Part shown: in pieces, positions 9,533 to 19,133 of the stretch | Numbering within the stretch: the stretch's first letter is position 1 | Layout: each line of letters starts with the position of its first letter | NCBI GenBank assembly: GCA_016786765.1 | Contig: JAEUUZ010000003.1 | Location: 62,001-126,000, forward strand | Reading direction: 5' to 3' | Length of the DNA: 64,000 nucleotides | From: Chitinophagales bacterium | Lineage (GTDB): Bacteria; Bacteroidota; Bacteroidia; Chitinophagales; LD1 | The notes under the pieces: generated by a model | Databases searched by the model: none | The model's input: only the letters and a program-made list of their open reading frames with translations | Told to the model about the DNA's origin: nothing | Position numbers and translations under genes: made by a program

Positions 9533-9608
9533 TTTTTGTACTCATTCTATCACGAAATCCGTGTTTATTGATTCTTTTTCTTCGGCTTGGTTGAAACGTT
9601 CTTTTCAT
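9453..9608 (-). CDS. rpmH: 50S ribosomal protein L34
   Basis: Fifty-one codon gene for ribosomal protein L34. Translation of the minus strand from ATG 9608 begins [20 protein letters not shown], continues [20 protein letters not shown] and ends [11 protein letters not shown] before a TAA at 9453, a complete and typical L34. It sits immediately upstream of rnpA, the conserved order in bacteria, and overlaps the first 80 bases of the longest rnpA reading frame out of frame. A consensus promoter lies 45 bp upstream. Confidence 0.97.
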   Translation of the reverse strand: MKRTFQPSRRKRINKHGFRDRMSTKNGRKVLTRRRARGRKKLTVSDEKRLK

Positions 9609-9652
9609 TTCTAGCTATTTTTAAAATTACTATTTTTTCCGTTAAGGGAGGG

Positions 9653-9682
9653 CAAATATAAACATTGTTTCCACAAATCAAA
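9653..9682 (-). promoter_or_regulatory. Promoter of rpmH-rnpA (TTTG-N18-TATATTTG)
   Basis: On the minus strand TTTG (9679-9682) and a perfect TATATTTG box (9653-9660) are separated by 18 bp, the same geometry as at 4278-4307. The predicted transcript start is near 9646, leaving a leader of roughly 40 bases before the L34 start. Confidence 0.7.
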
Positions 9683-9749
9683 GCAGATTACACCCTATTC
9701 TACAATTTTTCTTCTCTATTTTCTCGTAGCTAATAGCTAGAAGCTTTTC

Positions 9750-11462
9750 TTACGAATTCATCGATGCAAAAAACTCATCGTTGTTTTTCGTGCCGCGCAT
9801 GTGTTTCAGCAACAAGCTCATCGCTTCCTCTGTCTTCATATCGGCCATGTGATTGCGCAGAATGTTCATTTTACTCACCACATCTTTGCCCAACAACAAG
9901 TCATCTCTTCGTGTACTTGAAGATGTAACATCGATAGCCGGATAAATACGTTTGTTTGATAATCGTCTATCCAACTGTAACTCCATGTTTCCGGTTCCCT
10001 TGAACTCTTCAAAAATTACCTCGTCCATTTTTGAACCCGTTTCAATCAATGCCGTAGCGATAACCGTCAACGAACCTCCGTTTTCGATTTTTCGGGCAGC
10101 ACCAAAGAATTGCTTTGGTTTTTGCATAGCATTCGCTTCAACACCTCCCGAAAGTACTTTTCCTGAAGATGGAGATACTGTATTGTATGCTCTGGCCAAA
10201 CGAGTAATAGAATCTAATACAATCACTACATCGTGGCCGCACTCTACCAAACGTTTCGCTTTTTGCAACACCACATTGGCCACCTTTACGTGCTTTTCAG
10301 CCGGTTCGTCAAAGGTAGAAGCAATCACTTCCGCACGAACAGAGCGTTCCATGTCGGTAACCTCTTCCGGACGTTCATCAATCAACAATACAATTAAATA
10401 ACATTCAGGATGATTGGCGGCAATGGCATTAGCAATTTCTTTAAGAATAGTGGTTTTACCGGTTTTCGGCTGTGCTACAATCATAGCACGCTGACCTTTT
10501 CCTATTGGAGTAAATAAATCAATTACGCGATTGGTAATGCTTGGTGAGCCTTCTTGCACCAAGTTCAACTTTTCATACGGGAACAAAGGCGTCAAATAGT
10601 CGAACGACACACGGTCTCTGATTTCTTCCGGTTTACGGCCATTGATCGTATCTACCTTCAACAAGGCAAAGTATTTTTCGCCTACTTTTGGGGGACGAAC
10701 ATATCCTCGCACGGTATCGCCCGTTTTCAAACCAAATAACTTGATTTGCGATTGCGATACATAAATATCATCCGGTGAAGACAAATAACTATAGTCCGAG
10801 GAACGCAAGAATCCGTATCCATCCGGCATCATCTCTAAAACACCCTCTCCGCCAACGATGGCATCTGTTTCAACACTGAAAATATCTTGTCCCGGACGAG
10901 GCCTGTGTTGACGCTCATTCGTGTTTTCTGTTTCATGTGATTGTTGATCGGCTTGTGCTTCTGTGTTATTGCTTTGTACTGATTGCTGCGTTTGTTGGGT
11001 TGCGTTTTCTTGCTGTTGCTCCGATTGTGTTTCCGGGGAATCCGAGTTGCCGGTGTCAACAGGTTGTTTTTCGCGCTGATCGCTTTGGCGTTCGTTTTTG
11101 CGAATAGGTTTGCGCTCCGGACGTTGTGCCTTTTGTTGTGTTTCTACCTTCACCTCTTCCACTTTTGCTTCGATTACCGGTTCTGCTTCAACAACAGTTG
11201 CTTCCACTTTTTCTTCTTCTACAGGTGGTCCAAATAGTGGTGTAGATGTTTTCTCTATTGGTTTGCGAATACGCGGTCTGCGTGCTTTTTCAGAGACAGG
11301 CTTGTCTTCTGTGTCCTCTTTCTGGGTAAGGGCTTGTGCATCCAAAATAGCGTGCACGAGAGCCGTCTTATCGAGTTTTTGGGTGTTTTTGATTTTTAGA
11401 TTGTCTGCGATTTGCTTCAATTCGGGCAAAATCAGGTCATTCAACTGTAGAATGTCGTACAT
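9750..11462 (-). CDS. rho: Transcription termination factor Rho
   Basis: Hexameric RNA-dependent ATPase that ends transcription of untranslated RNA (570 aa). Order of parts: an N-terminal helical Rho_N domain (residues 1-45), a low-complexity Glu/Gln/Lys/Pro-rich insert (about 55-195) typical of Bacteroidota Rho, the RNA-binding cold-shock-like domain (about 200-285, [20 protein letters not shown]), then the ATPase with P-loop PKTGKTT, Walker [11 protein letters not shown] and the C-terminal Q/R-loop region. It is monocistronic, with a CATATTTG box at 11604-11611 and TTTG 20 bp upstream, implying a leader of over 100 bases, which would fit Rho autoregulation (inference). Confidence 0.97.
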   Translation of the reverse strand: MYDILQLNDLILPELKQIADNLKIKNTQKLDKTALVHAILDAQALTQKEDTEDKPVSEKARRPRIRKPIEKTSTPLFGPPVEEEKVEATVVEAEPVIEAKVEEVKVETQQKAQRPERKPIRKNERQSDQREKQPVDTGNSDSPETQSEQQQENATQQTQQSVQSNNTEAQADQQSHETENTNERQHRPRPGQDIFSVETDAIVGGEGVLEMMPDGYGFLRSSDYSYLSSPDDIYVSQSQIKLFGLKTGDTVRGYVRPPKVGEKYFALLKVDTINGRKPEEIRDRVSFDYLTPLFPYEKLNLVQEGSPSITNRVIDLFTPIGKGQRAMIVAQPKTGKTTILKEIANAIAANHPECYLIVLLIDERPEEVTDMERSVRAEVIASTFDEPAEKHVKVANVVLQKAKRLVECGHDVVIVLDSITRLARAYNTVSPSSGKVLSGGVEANAMQKPKQFFGAARKIENGGSLTVIATALIETGSKMDEVIFEEFKGTGNMELQLDRRLSNKRIYPAIDVTSSSTRRDDLLLGKDVVSKMNILRNHMADMKTEEAMSLLLKHMRGTKNNDEFFASMNS

Positions 11463-11603
11463 GTTAGATAAATTAAATAAATATTGATTGTTTTTTCTTC
11501 AATGCGATTGAAACTTTTTGCACGCGAGGCACTCCGATACCGATCCGATGATTTTTACGTTAAATGCTTTTGAAAAACGGAAAGGAAAGAATGATGTGCG
11601 GAG

Positions 11604-11635
11604 CAAATATGGATTATTGTTTTTAAAAATGCAAA
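11604..11635 (-). promoter_or_regulatory. Probable rho promoter
   Basis: Minus-strand TTTG (11632-11635), 20 bp spacer, and CATATTTG (11604-11611; 7 of 8 to TAnnTTTG). It lies about 140 bp upstream of the rho start codon. Confidence 0.45.
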
Positions 11636-11710
11636 TCAAAATGCATAATCCTCGAATTTCGAAAATCTAAATCCTAAATTTGGCGTTATAAAACCAAAAT
11701 TTTTCTCGCT

Positions 11711-12202
11711 ATGCCAAGTTTCGATATTATTAGTAAAGTTGATGCGCAAACGGCTGAAAACGCCATTAATGTTGCCAAAAAAGAAGTGGTAAACCGATAC
11801 GATTTCCATGGTTCTAAATCGGACATCGACTTCAACAAAAAAGATTTGGTGATCAATATTACTACGGAAAACGATATGCGCTTAGATGCCATTATCGATA
11901 TTTTGATTTCCCGAGCCGGAAAACAAGGCATCGACCCAAGAGCTTTTGATGTAAGTAAAGAACATTATGCATCGGGGCCTATGGTGAAAAAAGAAATTAA
12001 AATGCGCAACGGGCTCGATAAAGATGCTATGAAAAAAATCACGAAGGCCATTAAAGACTCCGGTTTGAAGGTGCAAGCTGCACAAATGGATAATATTATC
12101 CGTGTTTCGGCCAAAAAAATTGACGATCTGCAAGCCGTGATGGCCCTTTGCCGCAAAGAAGATTTTGGCTATGCTTTGCAGTTCGATAACATGAAATCGT
12201 AA
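11711..12202 (+). CDS. YajQ family nucleotide-binding protein
   Basis: Small cytoplasmic protein (163 aa, full length for the family) made of two ferredoxin-like halves. Family members bind nucleotides, and in some proteobacteria cyclic di-GMP; the role in Bacteroidota is not established. Diagnostic parts are the start PSFDIISKVD, the stretch EVVNRYDFHGSKSDI, and the C-terminal RKEDFGYALQFDN. A perfect TAAATTTG box lies at 11675-11682, 29 bp before the ATG. It is divergent from rho and followed 47 bp later by ybaB. Confidence 0.93.
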   Translation: MPSFDIISKVDAQTAENAINVAKKEVVNRYDFHGSKSDIDFNKKDLVINITTENDMRLDAIIDILISRAGKQGIDPRAFDVSKEHYASGPMVKKEIKMRNGLDKDAMKKITKAIKDSGLKVQAAQMDNIIRVSAKKIDDLQAVMALCRKEDFGYALQFDNMKS

Positions 12203-12249
12203 TATTTACGGCTCTATTTTGTATTTTGAACACTAAAAAATAAACACCA

Positions 12250-12525
12250 ATGGGCTTTTTCGACCAAATGAAACAATTGAACGAGATGAAATCCAAGATG
12301 GAGGACATCAAACGTAAAATGGACGAATTGGAAATTATTGAAGAAAACCAATTTTTAAAGGTGGTTGTCAGCGGCAATCGAAAAATTAAAACATTGGAGA
12401 TTAAAGACACTACTGTCTCTCCTGAAAATATGGTGCAAACCATTAATCGCGCCTTGGAAAAAACAGATGCCGAGGTTCAAAAACAAATGATGGGCGCCAT
12501 GCCAAATATTCCGGGACTAGGATAA
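12250..12525 (+). CDS. YbaB/EbfC family nucleoid-associated protein
   Basis: Short DNA-binding protein (91 aa) of the YbaB/EbfC family, which forms dimers with helical arms that clamp DNA. The N-terminal coiled helix (DQMKQLNEMKSKMEDIKRKM) and central strand segment (FLKVVVSGNRKIKTLEIKD) match the family; it is slightly shorter than the usual 100-110 aa. It lies between yajQ and a membrane protein and is not next to dnaX or recR, its usual partners in other phyla. Confidence 0.85.
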   Translation: MGFFDQMKQLNEMKSKMEDIKRKMDELEIIEENQFLKVVVSGNRKIKTLEIKDTTVSPENMVQTINRALEKTDAEVQKQMMGAMPNIPGLG

Positions 12526-12537
12526 AAATTAAAACCT

Positions 12538-13518
12538 ATGACAGTAAAACAATTAGACTTACTCAACATCGGATTAATGCTACTGGCTTGCGTTGTAGCG
12601 TTTGTTATTCCTTTTGAATTGTTTCTGTTAGCCTATGCAGTTTTAGGCCCACTCCATTATTTGACCGAAATTGGCTGGTTACACAATCGCAATTATTTCG
12701 CCACAGGCAAATACGATTTCGTGTGGTTGATTTTATTGTGTTTGGTGCTCTGTTCTTTCTTTTTCATTTTCACTGATGTACCGCAAGAGAATAACGCATT
12801 GTGCCTATTTCTGGCCTTTGCTAGCGGTCTAGCCATGATTTTATTCGACAATTTTGTTTACAAGGTACTTGCGATTTGTATTGGCTTTTTTGTTGGCGTT
12901 GCGCTACAAAACATTCCTGTTTTCTTTGTGTTGTTTGCCGTTTTATTGCCTACCATTATTCACGTTTTTGTGTTTACCGGGCTCTTTATTTTTTCGGGAG
13001 CATTAAAAAACAAAAGCATAACAGGCTATTTGTCGTTATTGGTGTTTATCCTTTGTGCCGTTAGCTTTTTCGTATTGCATCCACACTTTGCGTTTTATAA
13101 AGTATCCGATTATGCTAAAGATAATTTAGTGGCCACCAACTTTCATTTCGTGAATCAATACCTAATGTATTTGGGTGGCGAGAAAAACCCAACCCTCGAT
13201 AAAGTAATGGGTTCTGAAATGGGTTTCAGCATCATGCGTTTAATTGCATTTGCCTACACCTACCACTACTTGAACTGGTTTTCGAAAACATCTGTGATTA
13301 AATGGTATGCTGTTCCTAAAAAATGGTTAATAAGCATTGTTTTAATTTGGGTGTTTAGTGTTGCTCTTTACGCATACGATTATGTTACAGGCCTGAAAGC
13401 TCTGCTATTCTTGAGTATGTTGCATGTTTTTCTTGAGTTTCCGTTGAACTTCCGTTCATTCCAAATCATCAACACCTCCATAAAGGGCATGATTTTGGGA
13501 GATAAAACGGCATCGTAA
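12538..13518 (+). CDS. Polytopic membrane protein with membrane-edge histidine motifs, function unknown
   Basis: About nine or ten hydrophobic segments in 326 aa predict an inner-membrane protein. I do not recognise a named family. Unusual for a plain transporter are conserved-looking polar clusters: GPLHYLTEIGWLH (about residue 37), HVFVFTGLF (about 142), FAYTYHYLNWFSKT (about 240) and LHVFLEFPLNFRSF (about 301). Several His residues at helix ends could form a metal or haem site as in integral-membrane oxygenases and desaturases, but this is inference only. The gene starts 12 bp after ybaB and is followed 8 bp later by a TlpA-like gene, so it is probably part of an operon with both. Confidence 0.6.
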   Translation: MTVKQLDLLNIGLMLLACVVAFVIPFELFLLAYAVLGPLHYLTEIGWLHNRNYFATGKYDFVWLILLCLVLCSFFFIFTDVPQENNALCLFLAFASGLAMILFDNFVYKVLAICIGFFVGVALQNIPVFFVLFAVLLPTIIHVFVFTGLFIFSGALKNKSITGYLSLLVFILCAVSFFVLHPHFAFYKVSDYAKDNLVATNFHFVNQYLMYLGGEKNPTLDKVMGSEMGFSIMRLIAFAYTYHYLNWFSKTSVIKWYAVPKKWLISIVLIWVFSVALYAYDYVTGLKALLFLSMLHVFLEFPLNFRSFQIINTSIKGMILGDKTAS

Positions 13519-13526
13519 TTATACAT

Positions 13527-14873
13527 ATGAAAAAGGTATTCTTTTCTCTACTTAGTGCATTTGTCCTTAATTCGTTTAACGCGCAAGCACTTACTATTTA
13601 TGGAGAAATTTTAAATAACAACAATCTTCCGCTTCCTGCTCGTGTGTATCTAAAAAGTGTATCGCTTTCGGGCAACAACAGTCTCGATTCTGCCGATGTC
13701 AATGTTTTCGGAGCCTATACCCTCACTAAAAACGTTGATCAATACGGGCAGTATTATTTGTTTGTGGGAAAAATCAATTACACGGTGTTGCTTTCTCCCA
13801 ACGAACCTAGCCTTAAAATAACCAACGAGCTAGGCGACAAACAAAAGATTTGGATTGAAAATTCTGCTGAAAATGATGCCTATAAAATCTACAAAGAGTT
13901 TAAGGGTTATTACGAAACACAAATTTTGGCTACCATTCACAGCGGTTTACCGGCCGATACAATCCACCCAAAATTGAAACTGTTGCTAAGTCAGTATTTC
14001 GAGCAATTGCAACAAGTACGCGGCTTTTATCCAACTACTTTTACCGGAAGTGTGATTTGTAAAATGAAACAGTTTGCTTCAGTAGGTGCTTTAGCGCAGC
14101 AAAATAATACCCTCGAATTTTCGCGCAAACATTTTTTGGATAGTATTGATTGGAGCAACCCCGTGCAATTAGAAGAACTGAGTTTTGACGAAACGTTTAT
14201 GGCCTATGTATCTTCGATTTCAGACACTTCTTTCGCCAGTTTTCAAAAGTTTGAAGCATACCTCGCCTCGCTTAACAATGTGAATTTGGAATTATACAAA
14301 TACTATCGCAGACAAATTTTTAATTTCTACATGCTTGTGCATCAAGAACAAAAACTGGAGTATTTCATTCGTCAAACACTGGCCGATAGTAGGATAAAAG
14401 AAGTGCCGGTTTTAGAAACGCAGATGAATGAAGTAAAACGCGTATTGCCGGGCAACCCCTATATTGAGGTAATGGGGTTAGACGTTAACAATACGCTGTT
14501 GTCGCTTTCCGAAAACATAAAGAAAAACAAACTTTCGCTTCTTGTTTTTTGGGAACCCAGTTGTAAGCATTGCCGAGAATCTATGCCCGAATTATCTCGC
14601 ATTTTCAGTACTTACAAGAAAAAAGGATTCTCCATTTTCGCTGCCAATTTGAGTGATGAAGAAGCAGAATGGAAAAAAATTATTTCGGACAATCGTTTAG
14701 CGTGGACCAACGTAATGCTTCAAAGAGAGCCCAATAAAAAGGATGCGCCTTCTTCTTATTTCGTAATCTATACACCAACCCTAGTACTCTTTAATACTGA
14801 AGGAAAGATTTTACGTAGATTCATTGGCGTAAATGAACTAGAGCGTGAATTACAAAAACAACTAAAGCTATGA
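13527..14873 (+). CDS. TlpA-like thioredoxin-fold protein, exported
   Basis: Periplasmic thiol-disulfide protein of 448 aa. A signal peptide (cleavage near SFNAQA) leads into a beta-rich N-terminal domain like those of Bacteroidota TlpA/DUF4369 proteins, a helical middle section, and a C-terminal thioredoxin fold from about residue 335 with the active site WEPSCKHC (Cys346 and Cys349) and the cis-Pro region YTPTLVLFN. Likely role: reduction of periplasmic disulfides, for example in cytochrome or outer-membrane protein maturation; the partner is unknown. Its stop overlaps the start of the next gene by four bases (ATGA), implying translational coupling. Confidence 0.85.
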   Translation: MKKVFFSLLSAFVLNSFNAQALTIYGEILNNNNLPLPARVYLKSVSLSGNNSLDSADVNVFGAYTLTKNVDQYGQYYLFVGKINYTVLLSPNEPSLKITNELGDKQKIWIENSAENDAYKIYKEFKGYYETQILATIHSGLPADTIHPKLKLLLSQYFEQLQQVRGFYPTTFTGSVICKMKQFASVGALAQQNNTLEFSRKHFLDSIDWSNPVQLEELSFDETFMAYVSSISDTSFASFQKFEAYLASLNNVNLELYKYYRRQIFNFYMLVHQEQKLEYFIRQTLADSRIKEVPVLETQMNEVKRVLPGNPYIEVMGLDVNNTLLSLSENIKKNKLSLLVFWEPSCKHCRESMPELSRIFSTYKKKGFSIFAANLSDEEAEWKKIISDNRLAWTNVMLQREPNKKDAPSSYFVIYTPTLVLFNTEGKILRRFIGVNELERELQKQLKL

Positions 14874-15658
14874 GTAAACGTGCTGTAAAAGTGGCTGTTA
14901 TCTCTGATGTACACTTGGGTTTTTTGGGCTGTAAGGCTAAAGAATTGAATAAATATTTGAAATCCATTAAGCCGGAAATCCTCGTCATCAATGGCGATTT
15001 TGTCGACATTTGGCAATTCAGAACCTACTATTTTCCAAAGGCACATGCGAAGGTAATTCAACGAATTTTCAAGTTGGCGGCCGATGGCACAAAAATTTAT
15101 TTACTTACCGGCAATCACGATGAAGCCCTGCGTAATTACAGCGGTATGTCGTTGGGTAATATTGAATTGGAAGACAAGCTAATTCTTGAACTAGACGGCA
15201 AAACACATTGGTTTTTCCATGGCGATATTTTCGATGTTACGATGCGTGGATCGCGATGGTTAGCGAAGTTGGGTAATACCGGCTACGAATTACTTATTTT
15301 GTTAAACAAGTTCGTGAACGGCTTGCGTTATTTATTTGGCAAAGGGTCCATCAATTTCACCAAAGCAATAAAAGACGCTACAAAACGCGGAGTTAAAAAA
15401 CTCAACAACTACGAGATGGCTGCCGCAAACATAGCTATAGACAAAGGCTATGACGTGGTGATTAATGGCCACATTCATTTACCTGTTATCAAAGAAATTG
15501 AAACTGAAAACGGCTCCGTTACCTATATGAACAGTGGCGATTGGGTGGAGAACATGACTGCATTAGAATACCATAATGGCAAGTGGGAACTCATCCACTA
15601 CAATAACCTAAAATTCGAAAATCCGTACTTGAAGTTTGATATCAACGACCTGCCTTAA
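14870..15658 (+). CDS. Calcineurin-like metallophosphoesterase, LpxH/UDP-2,3-diacylglucosamine hydrolase type
   Basis: Binuclear-metal phosphoesterase of 262 aa. All metal-binding motifs are present in order: DVHLG (about residue 13), NGDFVD (about 44), GNHDE (about 82), FFHGDIFD (about 117) and NGHIHLP (about 201). The spacing and the GDIFD and DWVEN motifs resemble the LpxH-like family that cleaves UDP-2,3-diacylglucosamine in lipid A synthesis; a different phosphodiester substrate is possible. It overlaps the TlpA-like gene by 4 bp and the convergent porP gene by 4 bp at its 3' end. Confidence 0.85.
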   Translation: MSKRAVKVAVISDVHLGFLGCKAKELNKYLKSIKPEILVINGDFVDIWQFRTYYFPKAHAKVIQRIFKLAADGTKIYLLTGNHDEALRNYSGMSLGNIELEDKLILELDGKTHWFFHGDIFDVTMRGSRWLAKLGNTGYELLILLNKFVNGLRYLFGKGSINFTKAIKDATKRGVKKLNNYEMAAANIAIDKGYDVVINGHIHLPVIKEIETENGSVTYMNSGDWVENMTALEYHNGKWELIHYNNLKFENPYLKFDINDLP

Positions 15659-16680
15659 AATTTAGGACAATAACTCGGATACTGAATATAAGGATCGTTC
15701 TGCTTTTTGAAGATGTAAACAATGGCTAATTCAACTGCTCCTTGGGCTTTCGATGCACCGCGTAAATCAGAATGGTTCATGTCGTAACTGATGCCAATTC
15801 GGGCATTATAAACGTCCACACCAAGATTCAACACTGCGGCATCTTTCACGCGATAAAAAGCACCTCCGTACACACCAATGTTCTCGTTGGCTGTTTGATA
15901 GTTAACCCCAACTCCCAAGTTATACATTTGCGCAAACGATTGCATCATGAATAAGAATACGGGAGAAATTGTCCATTGATCTTGGTAACCTACTGTAATT
16001 TCACAACCGCCTTGCACCACATGTCTGCGTGCTAAACGATTGTTTTGGTCGCCAATAAACGATTCGCGCGGACTTGCAACATGGTGTAATGAATAGCCGA
16101 AATTAAATGCGAATCGGTCTTTGGGTCTTGACGTGAAAGCCGCACCAATCGTAACATCCGGATACAAGATAGATTTTCCACCATATTGCTCACCATTAGG
16201 TAAAGATGGGTTCCAGCCGTATTTATCGAGTTGTGTTTCAAAAATCAGGTCTTGAAAATTGATGCGCTTGTTCACTACACCGGCTTGAATTCCAAACGAA
16301 AGATGCGATCTTCCATACTGGCTAACCGATTGATGGTACGCTATGGAAAGCATTCCCGTATTGGTTTGTAGCGCTCCGTTTCCGGCTTTATCATTAAAAA
16401 ACATACCCCCAATACCTAGTCGATTATTGCCTAATGAAGTGGGTAAAACATTTCCGTCAATGGATGCCTGGAAAGTTTGATACGGTGAACCGGAATTCAT
16501 CGTTGGTATGGTGAACCATTGATTTCTGTAATTGAAAGTAGCTCTGAACAATCCGTTGAATTTGCCTGTGTATGCGGGGTTCATGGCTACCGGAGCTGCC
16601 CAATATTGCGAGAAGTGAATATCCTGCGCAAAAGAGCAACCAACAAAAATAGTTAGTAACAGAGTTAAAGCGTTTTTCAT
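15655..16680 (-). CDS. PorP/SprF family type IX secretion outer-membrane protein
   Basis: Outer-membrane beta-barrel of the PorP/SprF family (341 aa), which works with the T9SS machinery to export or attach surface proteins, including gliding adhesins. ATG 16680 was chosen because it opens a signal peptide (KNALTLLLTIFVGCSFAQ) followed at once by the family hallmark DIHFSQYWAAPVAMNPAYTG; longer in-frame starts add a non-signal extension. The gene is alone here; such proteins often sit beside their large secreted substrate, but none is adjacent. It fits the T9SS sorting domains found in two other genes of this window. Confidence 0.92.
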   Translation of the reverse strand: MKNALTLLLTIFVGCSFAQDIHFSQYWAAPVAMNPAYTGKFNGLFRATFNYRNQWFTIPTMNSGSPYQTFQASIDGNVLPTSLGNNRLGIGGMFFNDKAGNGALQTNTGMLSIAYHQSVSQYGRSHLSFGIQAGVVNKRINFQDLIFETQLDKYGWNPSLPNGEQYGGKSILYPDVTIGAAFTSRPKDRFAFNFGYSLHHVASPRESFIGDQNNRLARRHVVQGGCEITVGYQDQWTISPVFLFMMQSFAQMYNLGVGVNYQTANENIGVYGGAFYRVKDAAVLNLGVDVYNARIGISYDMNHSDLRGASKAQGAVELAIVYIFKKQNDPYIQYPSYCPKF

Positions 16681-16805
16681 GCCATTGAAAATCAGATTGT
16701 AATTTAGGGATTTTAATTGAAATGGACGAAGAATTTTGACGACTAACGATGGTTTGGCTTGCATTTTTAGCATTTTCGTTCTACAAATTCCTAGCTCCGA
16801 AGAAT

Positions 16806-17222
16806 TTACGGCAGATTTTCGAGGACAAATTTCCGACAATACTCTTTTATCATTAAACGCACTGTTGCAAATTGTTGCGCTATTTCTTCTTCACTTCCCT
16901 CTGCCTTTGCGGGGTCGGGAAAATTATAATGGAACCTTTTTGCTTGTGTTGGAAAGAATGGGCATTGTTCCCTTGCATGATCACAGACTGTAATCACAAA
17001 GTCGAAATCGATGTTTTGATATTCGTCAATATGGTTAGAGCTATGGTTAGAAATGTTTATCCCATCTTCCTTCATGGTGGCAACAGCCCGCGGGTTCACG
17101 CCATGCGTCTCAATACCTGCACTGTAAACAATAGCTTTCGCTCCGGCAAAAAGCCTCAAATAACCTTCTGCTATCTGACTCCGGCAGCTATTCCCTGTAC
17201 ATAAAACCAGTATTTTCTTCAT
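16806..17222 (-). CDS. arsC: Arsenate reductase, thioredoxin-coupled low-molecular-weight phosphatase type
   Basis: Reduces arsenate to arsenite for export (138 aa). The active-site loop CTGNSCRS (Cys8, Arg14) and the redox pair Cys80 and Cys87 in [11 protein letters not shown] show the thioredoxin-linked ArsC class, like the Staphylococcus type, rather than the glutaredoxin-linked one. It is the last gene of the arsR-DUF6428-acr3-arsC operon and overlaps the acr3 stop by four bases. Confidence 0.95.
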   Translation of the reverse strand: MKKILVLCTGNSCRSQIAEGYLRLFAGAKAIVYSAGIETHGVNPRAVATMKEDGINISNHSSNHIDEYQNIDFDFVITVCDHAREQCPFFPTQAKRFHYNFPDPAKAEGSEEEIAQQFATVRLMIKEYCRKFVLENLP

Positions 17223-18289
17223 TGTTTTTGCGTGTAATATTTTTGCTTAAACCAATAGGCCAACTGAACTAAGCCTATCAGAGCGGGCACTTCTACCAAT
17301 GGTCCAATAACACCCGCAAAGGCTTGACCGGAATGCATTCCAAACACACCAATAGCAACCGCTATGGCTAATTCAAAATTATTCCCGGTGGCAGTAAATG
17401 CAATGGCGGTATTTGTGGAATAATCTGCACCCATTCGTTTAGCTACAAGAAAAGTGAACACAAACATTACCACAAAATAAACAACCAAAGGGATGGCAAT
17501 TCGTAGTACATCGAATGGAATCTGTACAATTAATGCGCCTTTTAAACTAAACATCAAGACAATGGTAAACAACAACGCTATCAGAGTTATGGGGGAAATA
17601 AACGGCACATATTTTTGCTCAAACCACTCCTCTCCTTTTAGTGCTACAAGGCTGTACCTGCTTATTATTCCGGCTATAAACGGAATACCGAGGTAAATGA
17701 AAACCGTTGTTGCTATTTGTGTTATGGTTATTGAAATGGGTAAACTTTTCAATCCGAAAATCGGAGGAACAACGGTTAAATAAAAATAGGCATAAAACGA
17801 GTACAGCAACACCTGCAAAACACTATTTACGCCAACTAAACCGGCAATATATTCACGATTGCCGTCTGCCAATTCATTCCACACAACCACCATGGCGATA
17901 CAAGGTGCTATGCCTATCAAAATAAGGCCGGTCATGTATTCCGGGTAGTTGCTTAAAAACACATATGCCAATAAAAACATAAAAAATGGTGCTACAATCC
18001 ATGTAATGAACAGCGATAGCGCAAGTAGCTTTACATTTTTGAAAAGTTGTGGAATCTTTTCGTAGCGCACTTTTGTAAGAGGTGGATACATCATTAATAT
18101 CAACCCTATTGCTAATGGAATATTGGTTGTTCCGTTCGAAAGGTTGTTAACGCTATTGGCTATTGCAGGAACATAGTAACCCAATGCCACACCAATGCTC
18201 ATGGCTAAAAAAATCCACAGGGTTAAATACCTATCGAGAAACGAAAGTTGTTTTCGTTCAATGCTTGGTGTACAATTGTTGGCCGACAT
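17219..18289 (-). CDS. acr3: ACR3-type arsenite efflux transporter
   Basis: Inner-membrane arsenite exporter with ten predicted transmembrane segments (356 aa, normal length). Diagnostic features include the N-terminal [14 protein letters not shown], the conserved membrane Cys in [14 protein letters not shown] needed for transport in the family, and [19 protein letters not shown]. It is translationally coupled to arsC by a 4-bp overlap and starts 9 bp after the DUF6428 gene. Confidence 0.96.
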   Translation of the reverse strand: MSANNCTPSIERKQLSFLDRYLTLWIFLAMSIGVALGYYVPAIANSVNNLSNGTTNIPLAIGLILMMYPPLTKVRYEKIPQLFKNVKLLALSLFITWIVAPFFMFLLAYVFLSNYPEYMTGLILIGIAPCIAMVVVWNELADGNREYIAGLVGVNSVLQVLLYSFYAYFYLTVVPPIFGLKSLPISITITQIATTVFIYLGIPFIAGIISRYSLVALKGEEWFEQKYVPFISPITLIALLFTIVLMFSLKGALIVQIPFDVLRIAIPLVVYFVVMFVFTFLVAKRMGADYSTNTAIAFTATGNNFELAIAVAIGVFGMHSGQAFAGVIGPLVEVPALIGLVQLAYWFKQKYYTQKQ

Positions 18290-18298
18290 ACTTTTGTT

Positions 18299-18772
18299 TT
18301 AGCAACAACCCCCACCCGGTGTGCAGCAAGAAGATGAAGCAGAAGTTAATGTCTCCAGTTTTACTTTCAGCTTTTCGGTTGGAATACCACATTTATCGGA
18401 AGCCAAGCAGTTTGTCTGTTTTGAGGTTAACACAAAATTCTTTCCATCAAAGTTTAACCCAAATTTGCCAATTGTGGTTGATTGATATTCGACTTCAATG
18501 TCTAGGTCTTCAATCCCAAGCGTTTTTTCCGACAAGGCTATAATGTTCAACAGCTTTTGTGGTTTGAGTCTATGGTCAAAATCATTCGCTTCCCATAGCT
18601 GTAAGCTAACAACCTTTTCTGTGCGAACGGTTCCCCCGCAATCGATAAAGTTTTTCGTTATCATTCCCACCTCCGTTACATGAAAATGCTCCGGAACCAT
18701 TGTTCCGTTTTCCAATGTAAAGTTAACATCTGTAAGGCTTTCAAGCGCCATTTTAAATGCGGACAGTTTCAT
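18299..18772 (-). CDS. DUF6428 family protein with C-terminal cysteine motif, arsenic operon
   Basis: Protein of 157 aa commonly found beside arsR in Bacteroidota arsenic operons; no biochemical role is established. It has Cys and His residues in the body (EHFHVTEVG, FIDCGG, CLASDKCG) and ends with SSSCCTPGGGCC. Paired cysteines of this kind readily bind trivalent arsenic, so an arsenite chaperone or buffer role is a reasonable inference. It lies between arsR (18 bp upstream) and acr3 (9 bp downstream). Confidence 0.8.
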   Translation of the reverse strand: MKLSAFKMALESLTDVNFTLENGTMVPEHFHVTEVGMITKNFIDCGGTVRTEKVVSLQLWEANDFDHRLKPQKLLNIIALSEKTLGIEDLDIEVEYQSTTIGKFGLNFDGKNFVLTSKQTNCLASDKCGIPTEKLKVKLETLTSASSSCCTPGGGCC

Positions 18773-18790
18773 ATTTCAATGTTTTAGTTT

Positions 18791-19123
18791 TTAGCAACAA
18801 TTGTTTTTTTTCTTTTCCAGTTTCGATGCCATACCCGAAAAGTAAACTTGTAATTGGCTGAGTATTTTCTCGTCTATGCAATAGCAAATGGCATTTCCTT
18901 CAATGTTTCCTTTAATCCATCCTGCAGTTTTTAATTCTTTTAAATGTTGCGAAACGGTTGGCTGTGCCAAAGGAAGTTCATTTACGATATCGCTACAGAT
19001 ACAACCCTCTGTTTTCATTAAATACTCTAATATGGCTACACGTGCCGGATGGCCCAAAGCCTTTGCTATAGCCGCTATTGCGTTTTGCTTTTCGGTGAAA
19101 TGATCTGTTTTTGTAGCGCCCAT
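18791..19123 (-). CDS. arsR: ArsR family arsenite-responsive repressor
   Basis: Winged-helix metalloid-sensing repressor of 110 aa. The helix-turn-helix is [17 protein letters not shown] (about residues 51-67). Cys41 and Cys43 in EGCICSDIV sit at the classical ArsR/SmtB alpha-3 site; a further Cys (NAICYCID) and the C-terminal NNCC could provide additional ligands. It heads the ars operon, and a palindrome overlapping its probable promoter (19134-19151) is the likely operator, giving autoregulation relieved by arsenite. Confidence 0.93.
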   Translation of the reverse strand: MGATKTDHFTEKQNAIAAIAKALGHPARVAILEYLMKTEGCICSDIVNELPLAQPTVSQHLKELKTAGWIKGNIEGNAICYCIDEKILSQLQVYFSGMASKLEKKKNNCC

Positions 19124-19133
19124 TTTAATAACT

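Noticed and set aside
9727-9739. Inverted repeat TAGCTAATAGCTA after rho as its terminator
   Set aside because: The stem is short and AT-rich with no T run on the minus strand; left unassigned.
10983-11487. Plus-strand frames opposite the Rho N-terminal insert
   Set aside because: They mirror the Gln/Glu-rich insert of rho, with low-complexity Phe/Leu/Ser translations and no start context.
16806-19123. Arsenic genes as a recently acquired mobile island
   Set aside because: No transposase, integrase, tRNA or flanking repeat was seen, and base composition is like that of the neighbours.
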